Shown one piece after another: positions 1-8,726 of a DNA stretch of 64,000 nt; within the stretch, counting starts at the first letter, position 1; each line of letters starts with the position of its first letter. This DNA comes from Chitinophagaceae bacterium. GTDB lineage: Bacteria > Bacteroidota > Bacteroidia > Chitinophagales > Chitinophagaceae. The position numbers and the translations under genes are program-made. Location: contig JAGXRG010000013.1 of assembly GCA_018335935.1 (NCBI GenBank), positions 62,001 to 126,000 of the forward strand, read 5' to 3'. The notes below the pieces were generated by a model that was given only the letters and a program-made list of their open reading frames with translations, was not told where the DNA came from and searched no databases.

Positions 1-235
1 GCCAATTAGTAGAAATTTCCTCAATGGCCTTATCACTAACAGCCATTATATAAATATCAGCACCTTTTGTTATATCTTTTATTGCAGTAACAGGTTGGGC
101 ATTTACTGCTTTAGCTAATGTTGTTGCATTGTTTAAATTTCTTCCAAAAATTTGAGCTATAGTATGTCCTTTTTGAAAAATTAGTTTACTTAAAACACTT
201 GCTACATTACCTGTTCCAATTATTGTTACTATCAT
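1..235 (-). CDS. Rossmann-like / DUF2520 family oxidoreductase-like protein (partial, N-terminal end only)
   Basis: This gene is not in the ORF track because it runs off the left edge. The minus strand reads from an ATG at 235 with no stop, giving an N-terminus that begins MIVTIIGTGNVASVL. GTGNVA near residue 7 is the glycine-rich nucleotide-binding loop of a Rossmann fold, and a second strand ends at ADIYIMAVSDKAIEEI near residue 65. This arrangement is typical of the F420/NADP-oxidoreductase-like Rossmann domain fused to DUF2520 in Bacteroidota. The C-terminal DUF2520 half lies outside the window, so the family call rests on the N-terminus alone. It is divergent from the hydrolase gene at 248, with only 12 bases between the two start codons. 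Confidence 0.7.
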   Translation of the reverse strand, partial: MIVTIIGTGNVASVLSKLIFQKGHTIAQIFGRNLNNATTLAKAVNAQPVTAIKDITKGADIYIMAVSDKAIEEISTNW

Positions 236-247
236 ATATTTGAATTC

Positions 248-1108
248 ATGAAGTTATCTAAAAAGCAAAAATTATTCATTCAACTCTATAAAACAAAGTT
301 CAAGACCATTTCTATTTTTTCAAAGCAAAAAGCTGCAGAAAGTTTATTTAAACTTTTTTGTACGCCTTATAGTGGAAAAGTAAAACGAAAAGCACCTCCA
401 TTTTTCAAAAGAGCTAATGCATTGAATTTTGTTTATGAAGGTAATACAATTAGAGGTTGGCAATGGATTCCTAATAATTGTAATGGCAAAAAAGTTTTAG
501 TGGCACATGGTTTTGATAGTTGTTGCTACAAATCTGAAGCTATTATACACAAGCTTTTTTTAACAGGGTTCGAAGTATTAGCATTTGATGCACTAGCACA
601 TGGTGAAAGTGATGGAAAAACTGCAAATGTTAAACAGTATGGTGAATGTATTAAAATGATTGATGAACAATTTGGAAAATTATATGCAATTGCAGGACAT
701 TCTTTTGGAGGTTTAGCAACTTGTTTAATAGTTGAAAAAACTTTACCACATATAGAAAAAATTGTTTTAATAGCTCCTGCAGTTGAAACTACAAGAGCAA
801 TTGATAACTTTTTTAAATTTTTAAAAATGCCAATTGAATTAAAACCTTTTTTAGAGCATTATATTTTAGAACAATCTGGAAACAAGCCTGAATATTATTC
901 TGTAACAAGAGCTTTAAATAATGTACCATCAAAAGTTTTGTGGGTACACGATGAAAAAGATTTTATTTGTCCAATTGAAGATTTAAAACCAACTCAAGAA
1001 AAAAATTATCCACATGTTGAATTTTATATCACATCAGGACTTGGACACAATGTTATTTACCGCAACCCCAATGTATTACAGAAAATAGCTTTTTTCTTGT
1101 ACGAATAA
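248..1108 (+). CDS. Alpha/beta hydrolase (serine hydrolase fold)
   Basis: A 286-aa cytoplasmic alpha/beta hydrolase. The oxyanion HG pair occurs in VAHGF near residue 86, and the nucleophile elbow GHSFGG spans residues 150-155 with Ser152 as the predicted nucleophile. An acid is likely in HDEKDFICP (about 235) and the catalytic His in GLGHN (about 266). There is no signal peptide, but the N-terminus is basic and may be amphipathic. The substrate cannot be inferred. Its start is 12 bp from the divergent DUF2520-type gene and its stop is 1 bp from the convergent WXXGXW gene. Confidence 0.85.
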   Translation: MKLSKKQKLFIQLYKTKFKTISIFSKQKAAESLFKLFCTPYSGKVKRKAPPFFKRANALNFVYEGNTIRGWQWIPNNCNGKKVLVAHGFDSCCYKSEAIIHKLFLTGFEVLAFDALAHGESDGKTANVKQYGECIKMIDEQFGKLYAIAGHSFGGLATCLIVEKTLPHIEKIVLIAPAVETTRAIDNFFKFLKMPIELKPFLEHYILEQSGNKPEYYSVTRALNNVPSKVLWVHDEKDFICPIEDLKPTQEKNYPHVEFYITSGLGHNVIYRNPNVLQKIAFFLYE

Positions 1109-1109
1109 A

Positions 1110-1418
1110 TTATCTTCTTACTCTAACCCATCTTGCAGGAACCCAACAATGGCCTCTTCTTTTTTTATACTTCCATTGCCCTGGAATATAACGATAGCCT
1201 ACTCTTGGTTCGGCCCAATAACCATTTACTAAAACGTATTTACCATTTCTCCAAACATAATCTGGTTCAATCCAAATATGACGAGGTGATGGACAAATAG
1301 GTCTTGGATCATTAACAACAACAGTTGGTCTTACATTAACATAAATCTGAGCTTGACTTACAGATGAATGGAAAGTTATAAAACTTAACAAAAAAACTGA
1401 TAACATAATTTTTTTCAT
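1110..1418 (-). CDS. Secreted WXXGXW (YXWXXGXW)-repeat protein
   Basis: A 102-aa protein with a clear signal peptide (MKKIMLSVFLLSFITF, cleavage near SQAQ, residue 24). The mature part contains tandem aromatic motifs: YVWRNGKYVLVNGYW and YIPGQWKYKKRRGHCW. These match the short WXXGXW/YXWXXGXWXXXP repeats found in many small envelope proteins (BcpO-related group in Pfam-style annotation). The function of the family is unknown. The mature protein is very basic at its C-terminus (ARWVRVRR). It is convergent with the upstream hydrolase gene and appears monocistronic. Confidence 0.75.
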   Translation of the reverse strand: MKKIMLSVFLLSFITFHSSVSQAQIYVNVRPTVVVNDPRPICPSPRHIWIEPDYVWRNGKYVLVNGYWAEPRVGYRYIPGQWKYKKRRGHCWVPARWVRVRR

Positions 1419-1490
1419 AACAAGGATTTAATGCTTTATTGATATGAATAAATATTAATAGTTTAATGTAAATTAGAATTTATCATTTTT

Positions 1491-2846
1491 TTAAATTTTT
1501 CTATTTTTCCATTTATTGCTTTTCATATAAATAAATGCAGGAATCAATAGACTTCCCCAATATACCAATTCAGCCATCCAGCCTATGGTGATGCTTAAAT
1601 TAAGTTTTTCCAACACAATATATACATAGGTGCAGTAAAGAGTTATTGCTAAAAACTCTATTCTTAAAGTAATATTTGTATTGCCTGTACCAATAACAGC
1701 ATTGAGCCAAACAACAGAAAAACTCATCAGTAATAATGCCAATGTTACTACTCTTAATACTGGAATTGCTGCTGTATTAAATGCTTCAGTTTGTCCGTAA
1801 ACACTTAAATACAATTCAGGAAAAATATTAATGAGTATGCAAATTGAAATGGAAAATGTAAATGATAATTTTAAAATTTTATTGATGAGTATAAATACTT
1901 TATCCTGCAAACCCTGACCAATTACATTACTCACCATAGTATTGGTAGTAGCAGCAAAAGCCCAGGTAACACAACCAAAAACACCAAAAACATTTCGCAT
2001 AATGTTTGATATAGCACCTGCCTGATTGCCATGATGTTCACTTAAAACAAAGAAAAACTCCCATGCCATAATACTTAATAAATGTTGAGCTATTAAAGGA
2101 GCACTTTGTTTAAAGATGATTTTTGCAACAGCTTTATCCCATAATTGTTCAGCCTGAAATTGTAATTGCTGCTTAATCTTTTTAAATCTAATAATTTGCC
2201 ATACAGTTATAAATGCTAAAGCTTCTGCTAATATTGATGCATAAGCTGCTCCATTAAAACCTAAATCAGGAAAACCCAGATTTCCAAAAATTAAAGTATA
2301 ATCAAAAAATACATTGCTTGTTGCTTCAATGGCTGTACCAAATATTAAATACTTAGCATGGTTAGTGCCTACCAATAATGCATTACGAATTTGAAATTGA
2401 AATAAAAAAAACAAACCCCAGATTCTAATGTGTAAAAAATCTATCGCAAGTTGTGCATTGCTAGCATCTGATAAGGCATAATTAAAAAAGATTGGAGCAA
2501 TCAGCCATGTAACTGCAATACCAAATGCAGCAAATACAAAGGCCAACTTTTTACCGTGATCAAATAAAAAACCAATGGCTTCAATTTTATTTTCGCCTGC
2601 TCTACGTGCAAACAACATTTGCAAACCATTACTTAAACCAATACCAATTACTGCAAATATTAAATAATACACCCCTGTAATACCGGCAACTGAAAGGGTT
2701 TGCTCACCAAGTCTACCCAAAAAAATATTATTAGTAATAAAGTTGAGCTGAGGAACAATAATGGCCAATGAAATCGGTAAAACAATAGATAGAATTCTTT
2801 TGTTAGAAATATCTAATCTATAATCTTTAGCTATTATTTCTGCCAT
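1491..2846 (-). CDS. MATE family multidrug/Na+ or H+ antiporter
   Basis: A 451-aa integral membrane protein with about 12 hydrophobic segments, the normal size and layout for MATE exporters. The N-terminal half has the family pattern: IVLPISLAIIVPQLNFITNNIFLGRLGEQTLSVAGI. Polar residues are embedded in helix 1, and ISNIMRNVFGVFGCVTWAF begins the second pseudo-repeat. It should export cationic drugs or metabolites across the inner membrane in exchange for Na+ or H+. The specific substrate cannot be read from sequence. It is encoded downstream of fusA on the same strand, but a strong terminator separates the two, so co-transcription is unlikely. Confidence 0.88.
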   Translation of the reverse strand: MAEIIAKDYRLDISNKRILSIVLPISLAIIVPQLNFITNNIFLGRLGEQTLSVAGITGVYYLIFAVIGIGLSNGLQMLFARRAGENKIEAIGFLFDHGKKLAFVFAAFGIAVTWLIAPIFFNYALSDASNAQLAIDFLHIRIWGLFFLFQFQIRNALLVGTNHAKYLIFGTAIEATSNVFFDYTLIFGNLGFPDLGFNGAAYASILAEALAFITVWQIIRFKKIKQQLQFQAEQLWDKAVAKIIFKQSAPLIAQHLLSIMAWEFFFVLSEHHGNQAGAISNIMRNVFGVFGCVTWAFAATTNTMVSNVIGQGLQDKVFILINKILKLSFTFSISICILINIFPELYLSVYGQTEAFNTAAIPVLRVVTLALLLMSFSVVWLNAVIGTGNTNITLRIEFLAITLYCTYVYIVLEKLNLSITIGWMAELVYWGSLLIPAFIYMKSNKWKNRKI

Positions 2847-2921
2847 ATAACAAAACTAATGGAAGTTGGAGTTTGAGTTAAAAACTTTTCTATTGCAATC
2901 TTATAGATTAATTACACAGGG

Positions 2922-2943
2922 TGCTTCGTTCCTCGCAGTGACT
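2922..2943. repeat. Dispersed REP-like short repeat, copy A
   Basis: The 22-mer TGCTTCGTtCCTcGCAgTGACT lies in the 160-bp gap between the MATE and fusA genes. It matches positions 51129-51150 (TGCTTCGTgCCTtGCAaTGACT) with three mismatches. From general knowledge, very similar strings are scattered through intergenic DNA of many Bacteroidota genomes. Here it is upstream of the MATE gene and has no evident coding role. Confidence 0.5.
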
Positions 2944-2956
2944 TTGAATTATTGTA

Positions 2957-2990
2957 TAAAAAAACCCAGCTATATTTTAGCTGGGTTTTA
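2957..2990 (-). terminator. Rho-independent terminator of fusA
   Basis: A 10-bp perfect stem, AACCCAGCTA / TAGCTGGGTT (2963-2972 / 2978-2987), has a 5-nt loop. On the minus strand it is followed by a run of T residues. It lies about 20 bp beyond the fusA stop and should end fusA transcription before the MATE gene. Confidence 0.85.
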
Positions 2991-3010
2991 CATTTATTTT
3001 TTAAGAAAGA

Positions 3011-5161
3011 TTATTCTTCAATCTTCACTTTTCCTTTGCTCTTTGCAATTACTTCTTCAGCAATATTGTTTGGAGCTGGATTGTAGTGTGAAAACTCCAT
3101 AGTTGAAGTTGCACGACCAGAAGATAATGAACGTAGTTGAGTTACATATCCAAACATTTCACTCAATGGAACTTTTGCTTTAATAACTTGTAAGTTAGCT
3201 CTGCTATCCATTCCTTCTAACATACCTCTTCTTCTGTTTAAGTCACCAGTAACATCACCCATGTATTGATCTGGAGTTAATACTTCCACTTTCATAATAG
3301 GTTCTAGTAAAGTTGGTTTTGCTTTTCTTCCTGCTTCTCTAAATGCAGATTTAGCACAAAGTTCAAAACTCATAGAATCAGAATCCACATCGTGATAGCT
3401 ACCATCAAATACTCTAACTTTCATATTATTAACTGGGTAACCAGCTAAAACACCTGTAACCATTGAAGTTTCAAATCCTTTTTGAATTGCAGGAACAAAT
3501 TCTTTAGGAATAGAACCTCCGAATAAGTCGTTTACAAATTGGAAATGTTTTCCTTCATTTGCTGCTAACCATTCTTCATCAGCTGGTCCTAAATCGAATT
3601 GAATATCTGCGAATTTACCCCTACCACCAGATTGCTTTTTCAAAATCTCACGATGAGTAACCACTTGACCAAATGACTCTTTGTAAGCCACCTGAGGTGC
3701 ACCTTGATTTACTTCTACTTTAAACTCACGACGCATACGATCGATGATAATTTCTAAGTGAAGCTCACCCATTCCACGTAAAATAGTTTGACCAGTATCT
3801 TCATCAGTATTTACTCTTAATGTAGGATCTTCTTCAACTAATTTAGCAATAGCCATACCCATTTTATCAACGTCTGCTTGAGTTTTAGGCTCAACGGCAA
3901 TGGCAATAACTGGTTCAGGAATAAACATATTTTCTAAAGTGATCGGATGTTTTTCATCGCATAAAGTATCACCAGTTTTAATTTCTTTAAAACCTACTGC
4001 AGCAGCAATATCTCCAGCTTCAATAAAATCTACTGGGTTTTGTTTGTTAGCAAACATTTTCATGATACGGCTAATACGCTCTTTCTTTCCACTTCTTACA
4101 TTTAATACATAAGAACCTGCATCTAAATGACCAGAATAGCAACGGAAGAATGCTAAACGACCTACGAATGGATCGGTCATAATTTTGAAAGCTAATGCAG
4201 CAAAAGGTTCTTTAGCATCAGCTTTTCTTGTAATTTGTTCGCCAGTATCTGGATTAGTACCTACTGTATCTTCAATATCTAATGGACCAGGCAAATATCT
4301 ACAAACAGCATCTAAAGCAGTTTGTACACCTTTATTTTTGAAAGATGATCCACACATCATTGGAACAATTGATAAATCGATACAAGCTTTACGAATGGCT
4401 TCATGCATTTCATCTTCTGTAATGCTATTAGGATCTTCAAAGAATTTCTCCATTAAAGTATCATCATATTCAGCAACAGCTTCAACTAATTTAGCTCTCC
4501 ACTCATTAGCTTCTTCTACCATATCAGCAGGAACATCAATTTCATCAAAAGTCATTCCTTCGGTTTCCATATGCCAAATAATACCTTTCATTTTAATAAG
4601 GTCAACAACCCCAGTAAAATTATCTTCAGCACCAATTGGTAATTGTAAAGGCACAGCTTTTGCACCTAACATATCTTTAACTTGTTGTACCACCATTAAA
4701 AAGTCGGCACCACTTCTATCCATTTTATTTACAAAACCAATTCTTGGTACTTTATAACGATTTGCTTGACGCCATACCGTTTCAGATTGTGGTTCAACAC
4801 CATCAACAGCACTAAATAATGCAATTAAGCCATCCAATACACGCATTGAACGTTCTACTTCTACAGTAAAATCTACGTGACCCGGAGTATCAATAATATT
4901 AAAATAATAACTTTTAGTGTTTGCATCAGCAACACCTTTAACAGTTGGGAATTTCCATTGACAGCTAACAGCAGCAGAAGTAATAGTAATACCACGTTCT
5001 TTTTCTTGTTCCATCCAGTCAGTTGTTGCAGCACCATCGTGTACTTCACCAATTTTATGAATCATACCTGTGTAGCGTAAAATACGCTCTGTTGTTGTGG
5101 TTTTACCAGCATCAATATGTGCTGCAATACCAAAGTTGCGTTGAAATTTTAAGTCTGCCAT
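3011..5161 (-). CDS. fusA: Translation elongation factor G
   Basis: A 716-aa EF-G, the ribosomal translocase GTPase. The P-loop AHIDAGKTT is at residues 14-22, followed by DTPGHVDF (G3) and NKMDRSGAD (G4), then domains II to V in normal order. The ORF-track start at 5245 is a GTG and adds 28 unrelated residues. The ATG at 5161 gives the canonical [15 protein letters not shown] start and is used here. A TACCTTTG -7 box about 115 bp upstream fits this start. The gene is not next to rpsL/rpsG as in a standard str operon; it is flanked by a MATE gene and a YigZ-like gene, with its own promoter and terminator. A second EF-G elsewhere in the genome cannot be excluded, but every sequence feature seen here is canonical. 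Confidence 0.95.
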   Translation of the reverse strand: MADLKFQRNFGIAAHIDAGKTTTTERILRYTGMIHKIGEVHDGAATTDWMEQEKERGITITSAAVSCQWKFPTVKGVADANTKSYYFNIIDTPGHVDFTVEVERSMRVLDGLIALFSAVDGVEPQSETVWRQANRYKVPRIGFVNKMDRSGADFLMVVQQVKDMLGAKAVPLQLPIGAEDNFTGVVDLIKMKGIIWHMETEGMTFDEIDVPADMVEEANEWRAKLVEAVAEYDDTLMEKFFEDPNSITEDEMHEAIRKACIDLSIVPMMCGSSFKNKGVQTALDAVCRYLPGPLDIEDTVGTNPDTGEQITRKADAKEPFAALAFKIMTDPFVGRLAFFRCYSGHLDAGSYVLNVRSGKKERISRIMKMFANKQNPVDFIEAGDIAAAVGFKEIKTGDTLCDEKHPITLENMFIPEPVIAIAVEPKTQADVDKMGMAIAKLVEEDPTLRVNTDEDTGQTILRGMGELHLEIIIDRMRREFKVEVNQGAPQVAYKESFGQVVTHREILKKQSGGRGKFADIQFDLGPADEEWLAANEGKHFQFVNDLFGGSIPKEFVPAIQKGFETSMVTGVLAGYPVNNMKVRVFDGSYHDVDSDSMSFELCAKSAFREAGRKAKPTLLEPIMKVEVLTPDQYMGDVTGDLNRRRGMLEGMDSRANLQVIKAKVPLSEMFGYVTQLRSLSSGRATSTMEFSHYNPAPNNIAEEVIAKSKGKVKIEE

Positions 5162-5275
5162 TTTTTTATTTTGTGAATTCTTGAATATTAAATGTGAATT
5201 TTGTAACGAAAAAAGAACTGATTTTTCTTGGTTACAAATTAGCACATTCGCTTAATTGTTTATTTTTTCGAGCGG

Positions 5276-5283
5276 CAAAGGTA
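5276..5283 (-). promoter_or_regulatory. Predicted -7 box of the fusA promoter
   Basis: The minus strand reads TACCTTTG, a perfect match to the Bacteroidota -7 consensus TAnnTTTG, followed by GC-rich sequence that could contain the start site. It would give a leader of roughly 105 nt. I found no convincing TTTG -33 element at the right spacing, so this is only a half-promoter call. Confidence 0.5.
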
Positions 5284-5428
5284 AGGAGTTCTATAATACA
5301 TTAGTGAATTGAAGAAATAACAAATTCTTAAATAATTGCTTCAATAACATTTGGGTTAAGTTTAAATGTCAAAATTTGAATTTAAATATTGAAAATGAAT
5401 TGTTTGCATATTTAATCAGGGTCATTAA

Positions 5429-6037
5429 TTATAAATCTCTTATGATTATTTGATGCAGGTCGGAGAAACTGTACTGAAATTCGGCTACTCTTGATTTTGA
5501 AATTGCAATCTTTAATTGACAAAAAAGTTGAGTATTATTTTCAATTATAGTGGCATCTAGTTTTTTGAGTACTTGCATTACAGCATTGGTTTGAGTATAG
5601 TCATACTCTAACTCGAAATATTGTAAAATAGGTTTTTGAACTATTTGAGTAGTTTGTAAAGCTAAAGATGTTGTGGTTTTATAAGCATTTATAAGTCCAG
5701 GTACACCCAATAATGTTCCTCCAAAATACCTCACAACTATTATTAATACATCTGTTATATTTTTAGATTCAATAGCATTTAATATGGGTTTTCCTGCTGA
5801 ACCATTGGGTTCACCAGCATCAGAAGACCTAAAATTTGTGTTATCTAAACCTATTTTATAAGCAAAACAATAATGGTTAGCTTTTGGATGTAGATTTTTT
5901 ACTTCTTGCATAGCCAACTTAAAATCTTCCTTGTTCTTAATCGGATAAGCTAGTGCAATAAATTTGCTACCTCTATCTTTAAATTCTGCACTACCTTTTG
6001 TTGAAATTGTAAAATAAAAATCTATTCTTGACTCCAT
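5429..6037 (-). CDS. YigZ / IMPACT family protein (UPF0029 + DUF1949)
   Basis: A 202-aa protein with the two-domain layout of the YigZ/IMPACT family. The N-terminal UPF0029 domain (about 1-125) includes the signature FRSSDAGEPNGSAGKPIL and VVRYFGGTLLGVPGLI. A smaller C-terminal ferredoxin-like DUF1949 domain follows (about 135-200). The eukaryotic relative IMPACT regulates GCN2, but the bacterial role is not established and nothing here narrows it. It lies upstream of fusA on the same strand with a 267-bp gap containing a separate fusA promoter element. Confidence 0.88.
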   Translation of the reverse strand: MESRIDFYFTISTKGSAEFKDRGSKFIALAYPIKNKEDFKLAMQEVKNLHPKANHYCFAYKIGLDNTNFRSSDAGEPNGSAGKPILNAIESKNITDVLIIVVRYFGGTLLGVPGLINAYKTTTSLALQTTQIVQKPILQYFELEYDYTQTNAVMQVLKKLDATIIENNTQLFCQLKIAISKSRVAEFQYSFSDLHQIIIRDL

Positions 6038-6113
6038 AAATCTTGTTCTGAGTCAGCAAAAATGCTTACTTCAATCCAATAAAAAAACCTATTAAATATT
6101 TGTTTAAATACTT

Positions 6114-6121
6114 TATCTTTG
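6114..6121 (+). promoter_or_regulatory. Predicted -7 box of the greA-HIT promoter
   Basis: TATCTTTG matches TAnnTTTG and lies 75 bp before the greA ATG at 6196. The nearest upstream TTTG (6099-6102) is too close for the usual 17-21-bp spacer. The -7 element is the only firm part. Confidence 0.4.
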
Positions 6122-6195
6122 TGCTTCAACGCTGTGCATTAATATGATGTACGGCGTTGTATTTTTATATCCTTTGTAAACTTAAATTGAGATTT

Positions 6196-6663
6196 ATGAG
6201 TGAATATGTTACACAAGAGACTTTTGATAAGATGCGTGAAGAACTGCAAAGAATGAAAGGCGTCGATCGTCCGGCTGCTTCAAAAGCTATTGCAGAAGCT
6301 AGAGAAAAAGGAGATTTGCGTGAAAATGCAGAATACGATGCAGCAAAAGAAGCACAAGGTATGCTTGAAGCACGTATTAAACAATTAGAAGGTGTAATTG
6401 CTACAGCAAAAATTGTTGATCCTACAACTATTGATACCAGTAAAGTAACCATACTTACAAAAGTTACTATTACAAACATTGCCAACAAGAAAACAGTAAC
6501 TTATCAAATTGTTGGAGAAAAGGAAGCGGATTTAAAAGAAAAAAAGATATCAGCATCTTCACCTATTGGACAAGGATTGTTAGGTAAAGCAATTGGTGAA
6601 ATAGCAGAAGTTCATGCACCTACTGGGATTTTAAAATTCAAAGTTGAAAATATTACGATCTAA
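6196..6663 (+). CDS. greA: Transcription elongation factor GreA
   Basis: A 155-aa GreA, which rescues backtracked RNA polymerase by stimulating cleavage of the 3' end of the transcript. The N-terminal coiled-coil finger (about 5-75) carries the conserved tip DLRENAEYDAAKE, and a C-terminal FKBP-like domain ends the protein (SPIGQGLLGKAIGE). The ORF-track start at 6157 is TTG and adds 13 residues unlike GreA. ATG 6196 gives MSEYVTQETFDKMREE and is preferred. The stop is 2 bp before the HIT-protein start, so the two genes are almost certainly co-transcribed and perhaps translationally coupled. Confidence 0.95.
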   Translation: MSEYVTQETFDKMREELQRMKGVDRPAASKAIAEAREKGDLRENAEYDAAKEAQGMLEARIKQLEGVIATAKIVDPTTIDTSKVTILTKVTITNIANKKTVTYQIVGEKEADLKEKKISASSPIGQGLLGKAIGEIAEVHAPTGILKFKVENITI

Positions 6664-6665
6664 TA

Positions 6666-7055
6666 ATGACCCTCTTTTCAAAAATTATTCAAGGAGAAAT
6701 ACCCAGCTATAAAATTGCAGAGAATGAAAATTTTTATGCTTTTTTAGACATATTCCCATTACAAAAGGGTCATACCTTGGTGGTGCCAAAGGTTGAAATT
6801 GATAAAATTTTTGATCTGCCCAACAATTATTTGGCTGAAATCTTGGTTTTTGCACAACCCATTGCAAAAGCTATTGAAAAAGCCTATCCTTGTAATAGAG
6901 TAAATATGGTTACTGTAGGTTTAGAAGTGCCTCATGCACATGTACATTTAATACCAATTAACCATACAAATGATATGAATTTCGAAAATCCAAAGTTGAA
7001 ATTCTCAGCAGAAGAGTTTACAGCAATTCAAAAAGAGATTTGTAGTTATTTATAA
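6666..7055 (+). CDS. HIT family nucleotide hydrolase/transferase (Hint-like)
   Basis: A 129-aa histidine-triad protein. The active-site HxHxH motif is HAHVH (residues 90-94, with His92 or His94 as the predicted nucleotidyl-accepting residue by family alignment), and GHTLVVPK near 35-42 is the usual substrate-side strand. Members hydrolyse AMP-lysine, AMP-NH2 or dinucleoside polyphosphates. The cellular substrate is not known from sequence. It follows greA after two bases (TAA TA ATG), a conserved pair in this phylum as far as I recall. It ends 150 bp before the RRM gene, which has its own promoter. Confidence 0.9.
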   Translation: MTLFSKIIQGEIPSYKIAENENFYAFLDIFPLQKGHTLVVPKVEIDKIFDLPNNYLAEILVFAQPIAKAIEKAYPCNRVNMVTVGLEVPHAHVHLIPINHTNDMNFENPKLKFSAEEFTAIQKEICSYL

Positions 7056-7071
7056 ATTAAGTCAAAAAATA

Positions 7072-7101
7072 TTTGTTTTACAATAAATCTTACTACATTC
7101 G
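7072..7101 (+). promoter_or_regulatory. Predicted promoter of the RRM RNA-binding protein gene
   Basis: TTTG (7072-7075), an 18-bp spacer, then TACATTCG (7094-7101), close to the Bacteroidota TTTG / TAnnTTTG consensus. Transcription starting near 7108 would leave a 5' leader of about 100 nt before the ATG at 7209. Long leaders are common on genes for glycine-rich RNA-binding proteins that respond to cold, but no regulatory fold was worked out here. Confidence 0.5.
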
Positions 7102-7208
7102 CATTGCCTTTACAAGTTGTTCCAAGTTTCTTCGATGTGTTTTGTAAATACAAAAGGACTAAAGGGTTACTGGTAATGGATAATTTTTAACTTTTAATCA
7201 TTTACAAA

Positions 7209-7607
7209 ATGAACATTTACGTTGGTAACCTAAGTTGGAACATGACCAATGAGGATTTAAACAATTTATTTACTCCACACGGTGAAGTAATTTCTGCAAA
7301 AATTGTTACAGACAAATTTAAAAACGATCGTAGCAAAGGCTTCGGTTTTGTTGAAATGAGCGATGAAGATGGCAAAGCTGCTATCGCTGCATTAAACGAA
7401 ACAGAAGTTGATGGTCGTAAAATTGTTGTTAACGAATCTCAACCTCGCCCAGAAGGTGAACGTCGTAGTGGCGGAAACCGTGGTGGTGGTTTTGGTGGAA
7501 ATCGCGGTGGCGGTGGATATGGTGGTGGAAATCGCGGTGGCGGTGGATACGGTGGTGGAAATCGCTCTGGAGGTAACTCTGGTGGCGGTGGATATAACAG
7601 ATATTAA
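7209..7607 (+). CDS. Single-RRM glycine-rich RNA-binding protein
   Basis: A 132-aa protein with one RNA-recognition motif (residues 1-80). RNP2 is IYVGNLSW (2-10 region) and RNP1 is KGFGFVEM (about 44-51), keeping the aromatic RNA-stacking residues. The tail (about 85-132) is Gly/Arg/Asn-rich with GGNRGGGGYGG repeats, similar to the RGG-like tails of Bacteroidota and cyanobacterial RRM proteins. It probably acts as an abundant RNA chaperone or post-transcriptional regulator; specific targets are unknown. The tail is encoded by a 30-bp direct repeat, so its length may vary between strains. It is monocistronic, with a promoter and a strong terminator. Confidence 0.92.
   Translation: MNIYVGNLSWNMTNEDLNNLFTPHGEVISAKIVTDKFKNDRSKGFGFVEMSDEDGKAAIAALNETEVDGRKIVVNESQPRPEGERRSGGNRGGGFGGNRGGGGYGGGNRGGGGYGGGNRSGGNSGGGGYNRY
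7501..7560 (+). repeat. 30-bp tandem repeat encoding the RRM protein's Gly-rich tail
   Basis: Two adjacent 30-bp units (7501-7530 and 7531-7560, starting atcgcggtggcggtgga) differ at one position. The start of a third unit follows. They encode repeated NRGGGGYGGG-type segments. Confidence 0.85.
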
Positions 7608-7631
7608 TCTCATCCCAAATAAAACCTTTAA

Positions 7632-7658
7632 GGCTGTCTCAATGAGACAGCCTTTTTT
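7632..7658 (+). terminator. Rho-independent terminator after the RRM gene
   Basis: Perfect 9-bp stem GGCTGTCTC / GAGACAGCC with a short AAT loop, followed by six T residues. It is 24 bp beyond the stop codon. Confidence 0.9.
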
Positions 7659-7709
7659 ATGTGCCAATGTTTAAGTTTGAAGTTGTTAATTTGTAACGAA
7701 TAATTTAAT

Positions 7710-8726
7710 ATGGAAATAGTTCAGAATATTTCTTTAAAAGCATTTAATACTTTTGGAATTGATGTAAGAACTCAATACTTTACTGAGATTGAATCAGTAG
7801 ATGATATTCGAGAAGCATTATCCTTTGCCAACAAAAATCAATTGCCTTATTTAGTTATTGGAGGAGGGAGTAATATTTTATTTACTCAAAACTTTCAGGG
7901 ACTTATAATAAAAAATAACCTGAAGTCAATTGAAGTTATTCATGAAGATCAAAATAATTATTACATAAAATCTTCAGCAGGAGAGGTCTGGCATCAACTG
8001 GTTTTGTATTGTATAGAGAATAATTATGCCGGAATAGAGAATTTAAGTTTAATTCCAGGAAGCGTAGGTGCTGCACCTTTACAAAATATTGGTGCTTATG
8101 GTGTAGAATTGAAAGATGTTTTTTATGAGCTTGAAGCCTATCATATTCCTACACAAACTATTGAAAAGTTTGATTTAAATGATTGTGCTTTTGATTATAG
8201 AGAAAGCATCTTCAAAACCAAATTAAAAAATCAGTATATCATTTTAAATATTACCTTACAACTTAAAAAAAATCCACAATTCAATATAGAATATGGTGCA
8301 ATAAAAGAAGAGTTAGAAAAAATGAACTGTACCTCTTTAAGTGTGAAAGCTATCTCTCAAGCTGTAATAAATATTCGTAGCTCTAAACTTCCTAACCCTA
8401 AAGAAATTGGTAATGCAGGAAGCTTTTTTAAAAATCCTATAATAAATCAAGAGCAATCTGGTCAACTTAAAAAAGAATTTCCATCTATTCCAATTTATCC
8501 ATCAAAAGCAAATCAATTTAAAGTTGCAGCAGGTTGGTTAATTGAACAATGTGGTTGGAAAGGTTTTCGAAAAGCTGATTATGGGTGCCATGCCAAACAA
8601 GCTCTAGTTTTGGTAAATTATGGTACAGCAAAAGGACAAGAAATTTTTGATTTAAGTACTGCAATCAACGAATCTGTGTTTGAAAAATTTGGAATTGAGC
8701 TTGAATGTGAAGTGAATATTGTTTAA
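7710..8726 (+). CDS. murB: UDP-N-acetylenolpyruvoylglucosamine reductase (MurB, type I)
   Basis: A 338-aa FAD-dependent reductase that makes UDP-MurNAc for peptidoglycan synthesis in the cytoplasm. FAD-binding motifs are FNTFGID (near 12), IGGGSNILF (near 51) and IPGSVGAAPLQNIGAYGVE (near 115). The type I hallmark YRESIFK (near 170) is present, as is the catalytic region GNAGSFFKNP (near 230), whose Ser is the proton donor. Length and motifs match the E. coli type rather than the shorter type II enzymes. It appears to be a single gene. Its last 4 bp overlap the convergent esterase gene. Confidence 0.95.
   Translation: MEIVQNISLKAFNTFGIDVRTQYFTEIESVDDIREALSFANKNQLPYLVIGGGSNILFTQNFQGLIIKNNLKSIEVIHEDQNNYYIKSSAGEVWHQLVLYCIENNYAGIENLSLIPGSVGAAPLQNIGAYGVELKDVFYELEAYHIPTQTIEKFDLNDCAFDYRESIFKTKLKNQYIILNITLQLKKNPQFNIEYGAIKEELEKMNCTSLSVKAISQAVINIRSSKLPNPKEIGNAGSFFKNPIINQEQSGQLKKEFPSIPIYPSKANQFKVAAGWLIEQCGWKGFRKADYGCHAKQALVLVNYGTAKGQEIFDLSTAINESVFEKFGIELECEVNIV

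Noticed and set aside
2866-3102. 78-aa ORF between MATE and fusA
   Set aside because: It overlaps the fusA terminator and a dispersed repeat and reads antisense into fusA; composition is not protein-like.
7408-7674. 88-aa ORF in the RRM tail
   Set aside because: It is an alternative frame of the glycine-rich repeat and continues through the terminator.
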